Positions 16,341 through 25,104 of a stretch of DNA of 45,160 nucleotides are shown piece after piece. The position numbers and the translations under genes were made by a program. Below the pieces are notes generated by a model. That model was not told the origin of the DNA. It did no database searches and saw only the letters and a program-made list of their open reading frames with translations. Source of the DNA: Thermoflexia bacterium (GTDB lineage: Bacteria > Chloroflexota > Anaerolineae > B4-G1); contig DUEK01000019.1 in assembly GCA_011192155.1 (NCBI GenBank), positions 1 through 45,160 on the forward strand, read 5' to 3'. Numbering within the stretch: the first letter of the stretch is position 1; every line of letters begins with the position of its first letter.

Positions 16341-18560
16341 CTATTCCTCGTCCTCAATAGAATACTCTGCTTCCTCCGAGTCTCCCGACTGGAGAGGCAG
16401 GGCGAAGGAAAAGTTGCTGCCCTCGCCATACTCGCTTTCAGCCCAGACGCGCCCCCCGTGCCCCTCGATGATCTCTTTGCAAATGGCAAGCCCCAATCCT
16501 GTACCTTTTGGCTTTTCTGTTAATGTCTCTCCCACCTGGGTGAATTTGTCAAAAATGAGAGACATATCCTCGGTTAGAATGCCAATACCAGTATCAACGA
16601 CGCTCACCACCACCCACTCTCCTTCTGATAACGGGAGAGCGGATAGCGCGCTTTGAGCGGCTGCGTCCTCTCTATAAACAGATGGGACAGGCCCACTGGT
16701 GTGCAACGCGCCATTGTCCACGTCTAGTCTCCAGCCGCGCACCTCGATGCGGCCCTGCTTGGTGAACTTGATCGCATTGGAGAGCAAGTTGGTCATCACC
16801 TGAACAAGACGGTCATGGTGACCACAAATTGGAGGCAGCCCGTCAGGAGGCAAATAGATACGGGTGACCAGGGCCTTTTCCTCCGCCAGGGCAGCGGTAG
16901 CAGCGACGGCGCCTTCGATCACTTGCCTCAAGTCAGTCTCATTCATCTGCCACTTTATTTGCCCCGCCTCCATCTTGGCAATATCCAGCAAGTCGTTGAC
17001 GAGCCGCGTGAGGCGCTCGCTTTCGTTCTTGATGATGGTTATATTTTCCAGAATACGCTCGATTACTCGAGAGGCTTTACCGCCGGCATCCACGTAAGGA
17101 GAGAGCGAGCGGTTAATGTCCCGCTTGATCAAACTGGCGAAACCCAAAATGGCAGTGAGAGGAGAACGCAACTCGTGGGAGACGGCAGAGATAAAGTCGG
17201 TCTTCATGCGGTCCACCTCGACCTCGTGGGTGATATCCCGCAAGACTATGGCAACACCAGCGATTTGCTCCTCCTGCGCCGGGTCCAGGAGTGTTGGCTG
17301 GAGGCGCATAGCGGTGGCCGAGGCCTTTAGCACTCGCCCGTCGGGTAACTCTAGGTTCTCGGTACACACCTGACTCGGCGCATCCTGGGCGCAGAAAACG
17401 AGAGATTGCAAATTCGCCACGGTGAAATACCCTGCCAACAATGACCCGCGCAGTGAACGATCTACAGGCAGGCCGACCATTTCCCGAAAAACCGGATTAC
17501 TCAAAATAATGCGTCCTGTGGGATCTATCACCACCAACCCATCAGCGATGTTGCTGAGAATAGCATCTAACTTGCTCGATTCCTCCATCAATTCCTGCGT
17601 CTTGCGGGCCAGGGCGCGTTTCTGCTGCTGAACATCCTGCAAAAGCCGAGCGTTGGCCACGGCCACTGCCGCCTGACTGGCTACCGTCTGGCAAATCTCC
17701 ATCTCTTCGTCCGAAAAGGTCCGAGGCAGCCCCAAAGAAGCCAGGAGCAGAATTCCAATCAGCTCGCCTCGAGCCACCAGGGGCGCCAAAAGCAACGAAC
17801 TAACCTCTAGTGAAGGGGCCTGCCCTTGATTCTCCAAGATGGGGTAATCGGTAGCATCTTTAAATGCGTAAGGGAAGCCCAATTCCAGCGTTCGTTGAAC
17901 CGAGGGCGAGCGAGGGAGCGACACGCGGAGATCGGCGAATTTGCGACCGGGATGCTCGGCGATGATCCGGGCATGTTGCCCGTCCGGCTCCAAGATAAGC
18001 GCACTGCTGTAATCTGCGCCGCTAATCTCTACTACATGTTGGACGGTCAGATCCAAGACATCGTGGGCATCCAGTAAAGAAGTCAGAGTGGTGGAGGCAC
18101 GGTTGATCAGTACCAGATTACGGGCCCTGCGTTCCAGTTCTTGGTTAGAGGCCAGCAGTTGCTCGGTTAGTGCGTCTCGTTCGCGGCGCAAGCGTTCTTC
18201 GGTCAGGGCGCGTTCGGCTACCTCCAACAAATCCTTCAAAGCAAAGGGTTTACTGAGATAATCCTTGACACCCAGCCGCAATGCCTCGATGACCAACTCT
18301 TGCGATCTCCAGGCGGTTACCACCACGACAGGTACGTCCACTTGATGCTCGCGTAGAGCGTGGAAAACACGCATACCGCTCATCTTTGGTAGACGCAGAT
18401 CCAAGAGAATCAAATCTGGCTGTTCGGACAGGGCCATGTCCAGGCCTTTGGCGCCGTCGTGAGCAACGACCACCCGATAGCCATTATCTCGCATGGCAGT
18501 GGCCATCAACAGGGCAATGTCCTGTTCATCTTCTATGATCAAGATTTTCTCCCCAGCCAC
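16341..18560 (-). CDS. Hybrid sensor: receiver-GAF-PAS-histidine kinase
   Basis: A 739-residue soluble protein. An N-terminal receiver domain (~1-125; phosphoacceptor Asp54 in LLDLRLPKMSG; Lys in YLSKPFA) is followed by a coiled coil, a GAF domain (~165-320) and a PAS domain (~345-450). HisKA has His462 in SHELRSPLTAI, and the HATPase shows NLLSNAIKF, DTGIGI and GTGLGLAI. The receiver at the front suggests that input comes by phosphotransfer, probably in a relay with the response regulator encoded 16 bp upstream. The start chosen is GTG 18560 (VAGEKILIIEDE) behind GGGGGAC. The frame extends further upstream only by overlapping the regulator gene. No membrane segments, so signals are intracellular. 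Confidence 0.9.
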   Translation of the reverse strand: MAGEKILIIEDEQDIALLMATAMRDNGYRVVVAHDGAKGLDMALSEQPDLILLDLRLPKMSGMRVFHALREHQVDVPVVVVTAWRSQELVIEALRLGVKDYLSKPFALKDLLEVAERALTEERLRRERDALTEQLLASNQELERRARNLVLINRASTTLTSLLDAHDVLDLTVQHVVEISGADYSSALILEPDGQHARIIAEHPGRKFADLRVSLPRSPSVQRTLELGFPYAFKDATDYPILENQGQAPSLEVSSLLLAPLVARGELIGILLLASLGLPRTFSDEEMEICQTVASQAAVAVANARLLQDVQQQKRALARKTQELMEESSKLDAILSNIADGLVVIDPTGRIILSNPVFREMVGLPVDRSLRGSLLAGYFTVANLQSLVFCAQDAPSQVCTENLELPDGRVLKASATAMRLQPTLLDPAQEEQIAGVAIVLRDITHEVEVDRMKTDFISAVSHELRSPLTAILGFASLIKRDINRSLSPYVDAGGKASRVIERILENITIIKNESERLTRLVNDLLDIAKMEAGQIKWQMNETDLRQVIEGAVAATAALAEEKALVTRIYLPPDGLPPICGHHDRLVQVMTNLLSNAIKFTKQGRIEVRGWRLDVDNGALHTSGPVPSVYREDAAAQSALSALPLSEGEWVVVSVVDTGIGILTEDMSLIFDKFTQVGETLTEKPKGTGLGLAICKEIIEGHGGRVWAESEYGEGSNFSFALPLQSGDSEEAEYSIEDEE

Positions 18561-18576
18561 AGAGTCGTCCCCCTGA

Positions 18577-18960
18577 TTACGTTTCAACACCCAACACGTC
18601 GGTTGCGCGTTCAACGAGATAGTCGGGATCAAAGGGCTTGGTGACGTACTCATCGGCGCCCACCTCGACGCTGCGTAACCGATCCACTTCTTGCCCCCTG
18701 GCAGTGAGCATAATAACGTGAGCGTGAGATAGAGCAGGATCGCTCTTGATGCGCTGGCACACATCATAGCCCGAAAAACCCGGCATCATCACATCCAGAA
18801 TGATCAAGTCGGGGCGCTCAACTTGAACAACGTCCCAGGCTTCTCGGCCATTGCTCGCCGAAAATAGCTCAACGCCAACCCACTCAAAATCTTCTAACGT
18901 CTGCTCCAACAACGCTCGGATATAGACCTCGTCGTCTGCGATAAGAATCTTTTTAGCCAT
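18577..18960 (-). CDS. Stand-alone response regulator (receiver only)
   Basis: A 127-residue single-domain receiver of the CheY/Spo0F type with no output domain. The acidic pair is in LIADDE, the phosphoacceptor Asp56 in LIILDVMMPG, Thr in MLTARG and Lys in YVTKPFD. It should accept phosphate from a histidine kinase and signal by protein contact, most likely with the hybrid kinase and cyclase encoded downstream. ATG 18960 is preferred over ATG 18966 because GGGAG then lies 8 bp upstream instead of 2. It is the first gene of the operon, transcribed away from alaS. Confidence 0.92.
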   Translation of the reverse strand: MAKKILIADDEVYIRALLEQTLEDFEWVGVELFSASNGREAWDVVQVERPDLIILDVMMPGFSGYDVCQRIKSDPALSHAHVIMLTARGQEVDRLRSVEVGADEYVTKPFDPDYLVERATDVLGVET

Positions 18961-19022
18961 ACTCATTACTCCCGAACTGCGAATGTACGAATGGCGAATC
19001 AACTTGCCCACTTGCAAGCTCA

Positions 19023-19051
19023 AGTATACACTAGCTGGAGGAAGCGAGCAA
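19023..19051 (-). promoter_or_regulatory. Promoter of the regulator-kinase-cyclase operon
   Basis: On the minus strand: TTGCTC (19051-19046), 17-bp spacer, TATACT (19028-19023). Predicted start near 19016, ~56 bases before the response regulator ATG. Confidence 0.6.
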
Positions 19052-19148
19052 GCCACACGCTTCGTCGCGCGCAATGAGCGCCCCAGTTGACAGTTTCCCT
19101 CCTTCCGGCTACAATATCGCCCATCTCACAGAAATGCAGAGGGCTAGT

Positions 19149-21905
19149 ATGAAAAAAATGACCAGCGCCGAAATTCGCAAGAGTTTTCTCGATTTCTTTG
19201 CCGATAAAAAACACACCATCGTGCCCAGCGCCAGCCTGGTGCCGGTGGACGATCCGTCACTGCTGTTCACCAACGCCGGGATGAACCAATTCAAGGACGT
19301 CTTTCTGGGCTTGGGCAGCCGGGACTATGCGCGCGCCGCCGACACTCAGAAATGTATGCGCGTCTCTGGCAAGCATAACGACCTGGACGATGTGGGGCGC
19401 GATGGCAGTCACCACACCTTCTTCGAGATGATGGGTAACTGGTCCTTTGGCGACTATTACAAGAAAGAAGCCATCGGCTGGGCATGGGAATTTCTGACGG
19501 AAACCCTGGGATTGCCCGCGGAGCGCCTATGGGCCACCGTTTTTGAGGACGAACTCGGCGAACTAGAGGCCGACGAGGAGGCCGCCGGATTCTGGCGATC
19601 AGAGACAATTATCTCCCCTGACCATATCCTCTACGACGGTCGCAAGGAGAACTTTTGGGAAATGGCCGATACCGGCCCCTGTGGCCCGTGCAGCGAGATC
19701 CACTACGATAGAGGCGCCCAAGCCTGTGACCGCCAGGGAGAAGCTGGTCACACCTGCCGCGTCAACGGCGACTGTAACCGTTTCATCGAACTGTGGAACC
19801 TGGTATTTATCCAATACAACAAAGACAGTGACGGCAACCTGCGCCCCTTGCCGGCCAAACACGTAGACACAGGTATGGGCTTTGAGCGATTGAGCGCCGT
19901 GATTCAGGATGTGGACTCTAACTACAAGACCGACCTTTTCACGCCCATCATCCAGCGCGTGCAAGAGATGGCGGGCCACACCAAAGCCCAAGTGGAAGAA
20001 AACATCGTCGCCTACCGCGTCATCGCCGACCACGGGCGGGCGGTCACATTTCTCACTGGCGACGGCGTGATTCCCGGCAACGAAGGACGTAATTATGTGC
20101 TGCGCATGATCCTGCGCCGCGCGGCCCGCTTTGGGCGCAAACTTGGCTTCACACAGCCCTTCCTGGCAGAGGTGGCCCAAGTCGTGATCGAGACGATGGG
20201 GCCGCAATTCCCCGAACTTGCAAATCGCCGCCAGTTCATTCTAACCACGATCACTCAAGAGGAAGAACGCTTTCTGCGCACACTCGACCTGGGTCTGGCG
20301 CGTCTGAACGAGATACTGGCCAAACTGGAAGAAAAGAGCAAAAGCAGCGTGCCCGGCGACGTGGCCTTCCGGCTATACGATACCTTTGGCCTGCCGCTAG
20401 AGATCACGCGCGACGTGGCCGAAGAACATGGCATGGGTGTGGATGAGGCCGGCTACCAGGGCGCGCTCGCCGAGCAACGCCAGCGCGGCCGGCAGGCGGA
20501 AACGTTCGAGTCCCCCGACGACGAAACGCTGAAACGATACACAGAAATCCTGGCAAACCTACAAGGGCAAAAGCTCCTGGGCGAAAGCGGAGTCGAGCAC
20601 GACCCCTATTCAACCACCGATGTAGAGACCACAATCGTCGCCATCCTGCGCGATGGAGAGCCGGTCAAATCGGCCAAAGAAGGAGAACAAATCGAGGTAG
20701 TGCTGCCGGTCACCTGTTTCTACGTCGAGTCCGGCGGTCAGGTCTCTGATGCCGGTATCATCGCGTCCTACCTGCCGGAAGAGACCGAGCCAATCTGGGA
20801 AATCGAGGTACAAGAAGCGCTCCGACCAGTTCCGGGCTTGATCGTCCACGCTGGCATAGTAAAGCAGGGGCAACCACGAGTTGGCGACAAGGTCTGGATC
20901 GTCGTGGACTATGCGCGCCGGCTGGACATCGCCCGCAACCACACGGCCACCCATCTCCTGCACAGCGAGTTGCGCTACGTTTTGGGCGAACACGTAGCGC
21001 AGGCCGGGTCGCTGGTCGAGCCCGAACGGCTGCGCTTTGACTTTACGCATCCGGCAATGTTGACCGAGGACGAACTGGACACGGTGACACGCTCCGTCAA
21101 TGACGCCATCTTGGTCAACTACCCGGTGGAGGTAACGGAGGAAAAGTACCGCCAGGCCATCAGTGAAGGAGTCATCGGCCTCTTTGGTGAAAAGTATGGC
21201 GATGTGGTTCGCGTCTTGCGCATCGGGTGGCCGGGCGAACCGTTCAGCCAAGAATTGTGCGGCGGTACCCACGTAGACGAGACGGGCGAGATCGGCCTGT
21301 TCCACATCGTCTCCGAGGGAGGAATTGGGGCCGGAGTGCGGCGCATCGAAGCGGTGACTGGCCGTGTAGCGGTGGACGTAGTGGAACGTCAATCTGGCGC
21401 CCTCCGCCGCGCGGGCGCCTATCTGGGCGTCTCACCGGATGAGGTGGAGCGCAGGACATTGGGATTGCTGGACGAGCTCCAGTCCGCCCGCAAAGAGATA
21501 ACCCGCCTCCAGGAACAACTGGCGCGCCACGAGTTTGAAGCGTTGCTGAACCAAGTCCAAACAGTGGCAGGGACGCCGTTATTGAGCGCCCGCGTGACCG
21601 CGCCCAGCATGGAGGTGTTGCGCGAAATGACCGACTGGTTCCGCGACCAGTTGGGATCCGGCGTGGTCGCCCTGGGTACAGCGCTGAGCGAGCGCCCCGC
21701 CCTCGTCGTGGCCGTCACCCCCGATCTGGTGGAGCGCGGCGTAGATGCAACCAATCTGGTGCGCAACATGGCCCGCATCGTGGGCGGCGGTGGCGGCGGT
21801 CGTCCCACTCTGGCTCAAGCGGGCGGCCGCGACGCCGCCCGGCTCGACGACGCGCTGGGTCAAGCGGCGCCTATGCTCAAGGAAATGCTGGAGACTGAAA
21901 CGTGA
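19149..21905 (+). CDS. alaS: Alanyl-tRNA synthetase
   Basis: A 918-residue class II synthetase that charges tRNA-Ala in the cytoplasm. Order: catalytic domain (TNAGMNQFKDVFLG, HHTFFEMMGNWSFGDYYK), tRNA-recognition domain, and an editing domain with the zinc motif His598-x3-His602 (HTATH) and Cys704-x3-His708 (CGGTH). A coiled coil (~785-815) and the C-Ala oligomerisation domain ending in a glycine-rich GGGGGGRPTLAQAGG complete it. All are intact and the length is normal. ATG 19149 is chosen because GAGGG lies 5 bp upstream; the frame is open to 19074, but that stretch is non-conserved. The GG-rich C-terminal motif is complete, so editing in cis should work. It is the first of a long rightward gene run. 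Confidence 0.97.
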   Translation: MKKMTSAEIRKSFLDFFADKKHTIVPSASLVPVDDPSLLFTNAGMNQFKDVFLGLGSRDYARAADTQKCMRVSGKHNDLDDVGRDGSHHTFFEMMGNWSFGDYYKKEAIGWAWEFLTETLGLPAERLWATVFEDELGELEADEEAAGFWRSETIISPDHILYDGRKENFWEMADTGPCGPCSEIHYDRGAQACDRQGEAGHTCRVNGDCNRFIELWNLVFIQYNKDSDGNLRPLPAKHVDTGMGFERLSAVIQDVDSNYKTDLFTPIIQRVQEMAGHTKAQVEENIVAYRVIADHGRAVTFLTGDGVIPGNEGRNYVLRMILRRAARFGRKLGFTQPFLAEVAQVVIETMGPQFPELANRRQFILTTITQEEERFLRTLDLGLARLNEILAKLEEKSKSSVPGDVAFRLYDTFGLPLEITRDVAEEHGMGVDEAGYQGALAEQRQRGRQAETFESPDDETLKRYTEILANLQGQKLLGESGVEHDPYSTTDVETTIVAILRDGEPVKSAKEGEQIEVVLPVTCFYVESGGQVSDAGIIASYLPEETEPIWEIEVQEALRPVPGLIVHAGIVKQGQPRVGDKVWIVVDYARRLDIARNHTATHLLHSELRYVLGEHVAQAGSLVEPERLRFDFTHPAMLTEDELDTVTRSVNDAILVNYPVEVTEEKYRQAISEGVIGLFGEKYGDVVRVLRIGWPGEPFSQELCGGTHVDETGEIGLFHIVSEGGIGAGVRRIEAVTGRVAVDVVERQSGALRRAGAYLGVSPDEVERRTLGLLDELQSARKEITRLQEQLARHEFEALLNQVQTVAGTPLLSARVTAPSMEVLREMTDWFRDQLGSGVVALGTALSERPALVVAVTPDLVERGVDATNLVRNMARIVGGGGGGRPTLAQAGGRDAARLDDALGQAAPMLKEMLETET

Positions 21906-21933
21906 GGCGTGAAACGTAATTCGTACATTCGCA

Positions 21934-23499
21934 ATGGGACTTGGAACCTGCTCAATCGTAGAACTAGAACCACAGGATGACTTTACCTCCATCCAACACC
22001 GACTTGGCTGGCTGGGCCGGGGGCGCGTCGCGCTCGTCCTCCCGTGGGACGTACGCTTCCTCTCCCGCGAGTTAGACTTTAACCTGTTGCGCCGCGAGGC
22101 CGAGCAGCGCCAGCTAGAAATCGCCATCATCTCCCCTGATCTCGAACGGCGAGCGCTGGCCCGTGGGTGTGGATTTCCGGCCTTTTCCAGCGTCGAGAAA
22201 GCACAGGAAACCGATGTATGGCGCAGCCGCCCACCGGAGCAAATTGAACCACCGCCACATCCCTGGTGGGAGCAAAAAGTTGAACTGAGACCTCGCCCAA
22301 TTCACCCCCGCGCCGCGTGGTTGAATTGGGCCCGCCTGGGTACGCGCCTCATCATCTTTGTGCTGGCCCTGTTGATCATTGCGGGGAGCAGTTACGCCAT
22401 CATACCCAGCGGGGCAGTGACGCTGATCCCGGCCGGCGAGGAATTCACCACCATCGTGCCGGTATCGGTGGACCCCGACGTCGAAGCAATAGATCACGCC
22501 GCCCACCTCGTCCCAGCACGGCGAGTCGGCGCCGAGGTTGAGGGTTACGCCGAGGTCGAAACGACCGGTACGGTCAACGCCGTCGCGGGGCGGGCGACCG
22601 GCACAGCCATGTTCACCAATCTACTGGCGCAGAATTACACCGTGCCGGCCGGCACAGTTGTGCGTACTTCCTCCACCAGCTACCCTATCCGCTTCCACAC
22701 CACCGCCGACGTCGTCGTCCCTGCCGCTGGGCAGGCGACCGTGCCCATTGAGGCGCTGGACCAAAACATAGGTAACGTGGGCGCTTTCCAGATCAACCAG
22801 GTAGAGGGCGTGGCCGCTTCCGCCGTGCGGGTGATCAATCCAGATCCGACCAGCGGCGCGGAACTCCAAGAAGTGCGCGCCGTTACCCAGGCCGACTATG
22901 ACCGGGCGCGAGAACAATTGATGCGGCAGTTGCTCGATCAAGCCTACACAGACATGACGACGAGCGATTTACTGGAAGCAAACGAGATTCTGCTCCGTCA
23001 ATCGTTGCTCATCGTGGGGATTCCAAAAGAAGCGTACACCCACTTTATCACTGAGCAAAGCGACAAAGTGGGCCTGAACATGCGGTTGCAAGTGAGAGGG
23101 CTGGCAGTAGATGTGGACAACGCAAAAGCGGTGGCTTATGCCGCGCTCTCTCAAAGTCTGCCGCTAAGGTACGAATTGGTGGACGCCCATTTTGAACTGG
23201 GCGAGGTGGCCGAGGAAGACGTCGGCCCGGGTTGGTTCACCTTTTTCGTCACCGCTCGCGGCTACGCCGCTGCTGCGCTCGACGTCAGCACGGCGGCCGG
23301 CCTCATCCAGGGACAGCGTGTAGCCGAGGCCCACGAGCTATTGCGGACGGAATTCCCACTGGCCGAAAGTCCACAAATCACACTCTGGCCAGAGTGGCCG
23401 GAGCAATTAAAGTGGCTGGAGCGGCTGCCGCTGCTCCCGCTGCGCATCGGCGTGCAAGTCGCGCCGCAGAAAACCCTAAAGGTTTCAGAAAACCTTTAG
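21934..23499 (+). CDS. Membrane-anchored baseplate J-like domain protein
   Basis: A 521-residue protein. The N-terminal ~100 residues form an alpha/beta region (RVALVLPWDVRFLSRELDF) of unknown role, followed by a Pro-rich linker. A single membrane segment is at ~140-160 (LIIFVLALLIIAGSSYAI). The extracytoplasmic part (~170-400) resembles the baseplate J/gp47 family (GTAMFTNLLAQNYTVPAGTVVRT, then VPIEALDQNIGNVGAFQINQV). This architecture occurs outside phages; nothing else here is phage-like. The last residues (KTLKVSENL) and the stop codon are encoded by a 34-bp hairpin repeat, so the C-terminus was probably changed by its insertion. No convincing Shine-Dalgarno lies before ATG 21934. The function is unknown, perhaps cell-surface. 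Confidence 0.7.
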   Translation: MGLGTCSIVELEPQDDFTSIQHRLGWLGRGRVALVLPWDVRFLSRELDFNLLRREAEQRQLEIAIISPDLERRALARGCGFPAFSSVEKAQETDVWRSRPPEQIEPPPHPWWEQKVELRPRPIHPRAAWLNWARLGTRLIIFVLALLIIAGSSYAIIPSGAVTLIPAGEEFTTIVPVSVDPDVEAIDHAAHLVPARRVGAEVEGYAEVETTGTVNAVAGRATGTAMFTNLLAQNYTVPAGTVVRTSSTSYPIRFHTTADVVVPAAGQATVPIEALDQNIGNVGAFQINQVEGVAASAVRVINPDPTSGAELQEVRAVTQADYDRAREQLMRQLLDQAYTDMTTSDLLEANEILLRQSLLIVGIPKEAYTHFITEQSDKVGLNMRLQVRGLAVDVDNAKAVAYAALSQSLPLRYELVDAHFELGEVAEEDVGPGWFTFFVTARGYAAAALDVSTAAGLIQGQRVAEAHELLRTEFPLAESPQITLWPEWPEQLKWLERLPLLPLRIGVQVAPQKTLKVSENL

Positions 23500-23504
23500 G
23501 GTTT
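23471..23504. repeat. 34-bp perfect hairpin, 15-CAGA-15 (reverse of TCTG type)
   Basis: Left arm AAACCCTAAAGGTTT (23471-23485), loop CAGA, and right arm its exact reverse complement (23490-23504). Read on the minus strand, the loop is TCTG, as in the other hairpins. It encodes the C-terminus and TAG stop of the baseplate-J-like gene and could also terminate or stabilise its transcript. Confidence 0.9.
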
Positions 23505-23512
23505 GACACCCG

Positions 23513-23965
23513 ATGAGCCGAGATATGCGCGTATTGGCGCTAGACCCCGGTGAACGGCGCGTCGGAATCGCTATCAGCGATCCGACCGGCGCTGTGGCCC
23601 GCCCGTTACAGACGTTGGCGCGCAAGTCGAAAGAAGAGGACTTTGCTGCCATCGCGGCTCTCGTGGCCGAGCACGACGTGGAGTTGGTCGTGATCGGCCG
23701 GCCGCTCAGCTTGGACGGCACAGAAGGCCCACAGGCGCGCCGGGCCGCCCGCTACGGACTGGCGCTGGCAGAACATCTCCCCGTCCCGGTCGTTTCGTGG
23801 GATGAGCGTTTCACGACAGCCGAGGCTGAAGAAATCATATGTCAAAATCGCGGGAAAAAGAGGGGCAAGGATGAATTGGACGCAATAGCGGCCGCCGTGA
23901 TTTTGCAGAGGTATCTGGATACCAAAAAACCTGATCCTAGCTATATTTGGAGGAAACAAATTTGA
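23513..23965 (+). CDS. yqgF: YqgF/RuvX family nuclease (putative pre-16S rRNA nuclease / Holliday junction resolvase)
   Basis: A 150-residue RNase H-fold protein. Conserved acidic motifs are visible: LALDPGERRVGIA (first Asp), VVIGRPLSLDGTEG, SWDERFTTAEAE and DELDAIAAAVILQRYL. In E. coli the family member processes the 5' end of 16S rRNA and is essential; an older annotation is Holliday junction resolvase. It sits between the baseplate-J-like gene and mltG; a yqgF-mltG pairing is common in bacteria. ATG 23513 or the in-frame ATG 23525 (MRVLALD) could be the start; neither has a strong ribosome site. Confidence 0.93.
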   Translation: MSRDMRVLALDPGERRVGIAISDPTGAVARPLQTLARKSKEEDFAAIAALVAEHDVELVVIGRPLSLDGTEGPQARRAARYGLALAEHLPVPVVSWDERFTTAEAEEIICQNRGKKRGKDELDAIAAAVILQRYLDTKKPDPSYIWRKQI

Positions 23966-25104
23966 AAAATATAGGCCGAACAGCCGCTTTTATCATAGCA
24001 CTGACCGCCATCATCGCCGCCGTATACAGCGTCGTCTTGTTCGTGAACCGCTCCGCGCACGGCGATGGGGGAGGCTCTATCGAATTGCCCGGCCTATCGT
24101 CCCCTGATGATCTTCTGATCGGCGCTTACCTCGATTCGAAGGCAGCCGAGTTGGAGCAACCGGCCGGAGACAACGACACACCGGCCACTTTCGTCATCGA
24201 ACCGGGAGAGACGGCGGCCGAGATCGCCGCCCGCCTGAAGGAAGAAGGATTCGTCTCCGATGCCGAACTGTTCCGCCGCTACGTCCAGTATCACGAATTG
24301 GACGCCGGAATCGAGGCCGGAGAGTTCACCCTGCGCCAGACAATGACCATTTCAGAGATCGCCCAAGCGTTGCAGCGCGGACAGCGCCCGGAGCAGGCAA
24401 TAACGATCCAAGAAGGACTGCGGCTGGAACAGATCGCCGCCGAGGTGGCAGAGCAGACGGATATATCACAGGAAGAGTTCCTGGTGCTGGTGACGACCGG
24501 CTGGCGTGACGCCGGCCTCGCCTTAAACTTTCTACCCGATCTGCCCCCCAACGCAACGCTCGAAGGGTTCCTATTTCCAGAAACCTATCGCCTGCCGGAA
24601 AATCCTACTGCTCTGGATCTCTTGAACCGTATGCTGGAGACCTTTGATACTCGCGTTTCCGCCGAGATGCAGGCAGCGGCAGCTAACCAGGGACTGAACG
24701 TCTACCAACTGGTCACACTGGCCTCCATCGTCGAGCGGGAGGCGGTGTTGGACGATGAGCGGCCGCTCATCGCCGGAGTCTACCACAACCGGCTGGCGGA
24801 TGGCTGGTTCCTCGGCGCTTGCCCCACCGTGCAGTACGCGCTGGGCGCGCCGGACACGTGGTGGCCCCAATTCACGCTGGAAGCGACGGAAGTAGATTCG
24901 GCCTACAACACCTACCACAACCTGGGTCTCCCGCCAGGGCCAATTTGCAGTCCCGGCCTGGCTTCGATTCAGGCCAGCGCATATCCCACCGAGACAGACT
25001 ATTTTTTCTTCCTCGCCAACTGCACGAAAAACGACGGCAGCCATCTCTTTGCCGTGACGCAGGAGGAGCACAACGCCAACTACCAGATGTGTGGCGGCGA
25101 ATAA
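23962..25104 (+). CDS. mltG: Endolytic murein transglycosylase
   Basis: A 380-residue YceG/MltG protein that cleaves nascent peptidoglycan glycan strands at the outer face of the membrane. It has an N-terminal membrane anchor (~6-26), a LysM-like region (FVIEPGETAAEIAARLKEEGF) and the catalytic domain. The catalytic Glu258 is in SIVEREAVLDDERPLIAGVYHNRL, followed by SAYNTYHNLGLPPGPICSPG. The best start is TTG 23962: GGAGG lies 8 bp upstream and the codon overlaps the yqgF stop (TTGA). A TTG at 23947 in the same frame would lie before that Shine-Dalgarno. The next gene starts inside its 3' end. Confidence 0.93.
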   Translation: MKNIGRTAAFIIALTAIIAAVYSVVLFVNRSAHGDGGGSIELPGLSSPDDLLIGAYLDSKAAELEQPAGDNDTPATFVIEPGETAAEIAARLKEEGFVSDAELFRRYVQYHELDAGIEAGEFTLRQTMTISEIAQALQRGQRPEQAITIQEGLRLEQIAAEVAEQTDISQEEFLVLVTTGWRDAGLALNFLPDLPPNATLEGFLFPETYRLPENPTALDLLNRMLETFDTRVSAEMQAAAANQGLNVYQLVTLASIVEREAVLDDERPLIAGVYHNRLADGWFLGACPTVQYALGAPDTWWPQFTLEATEVDSAYNTYHNLGLPPGPICSPGLASIQASAYPTETDYFFFLANCTKNDGSHLFAVTQEEHNANYQMCGGE

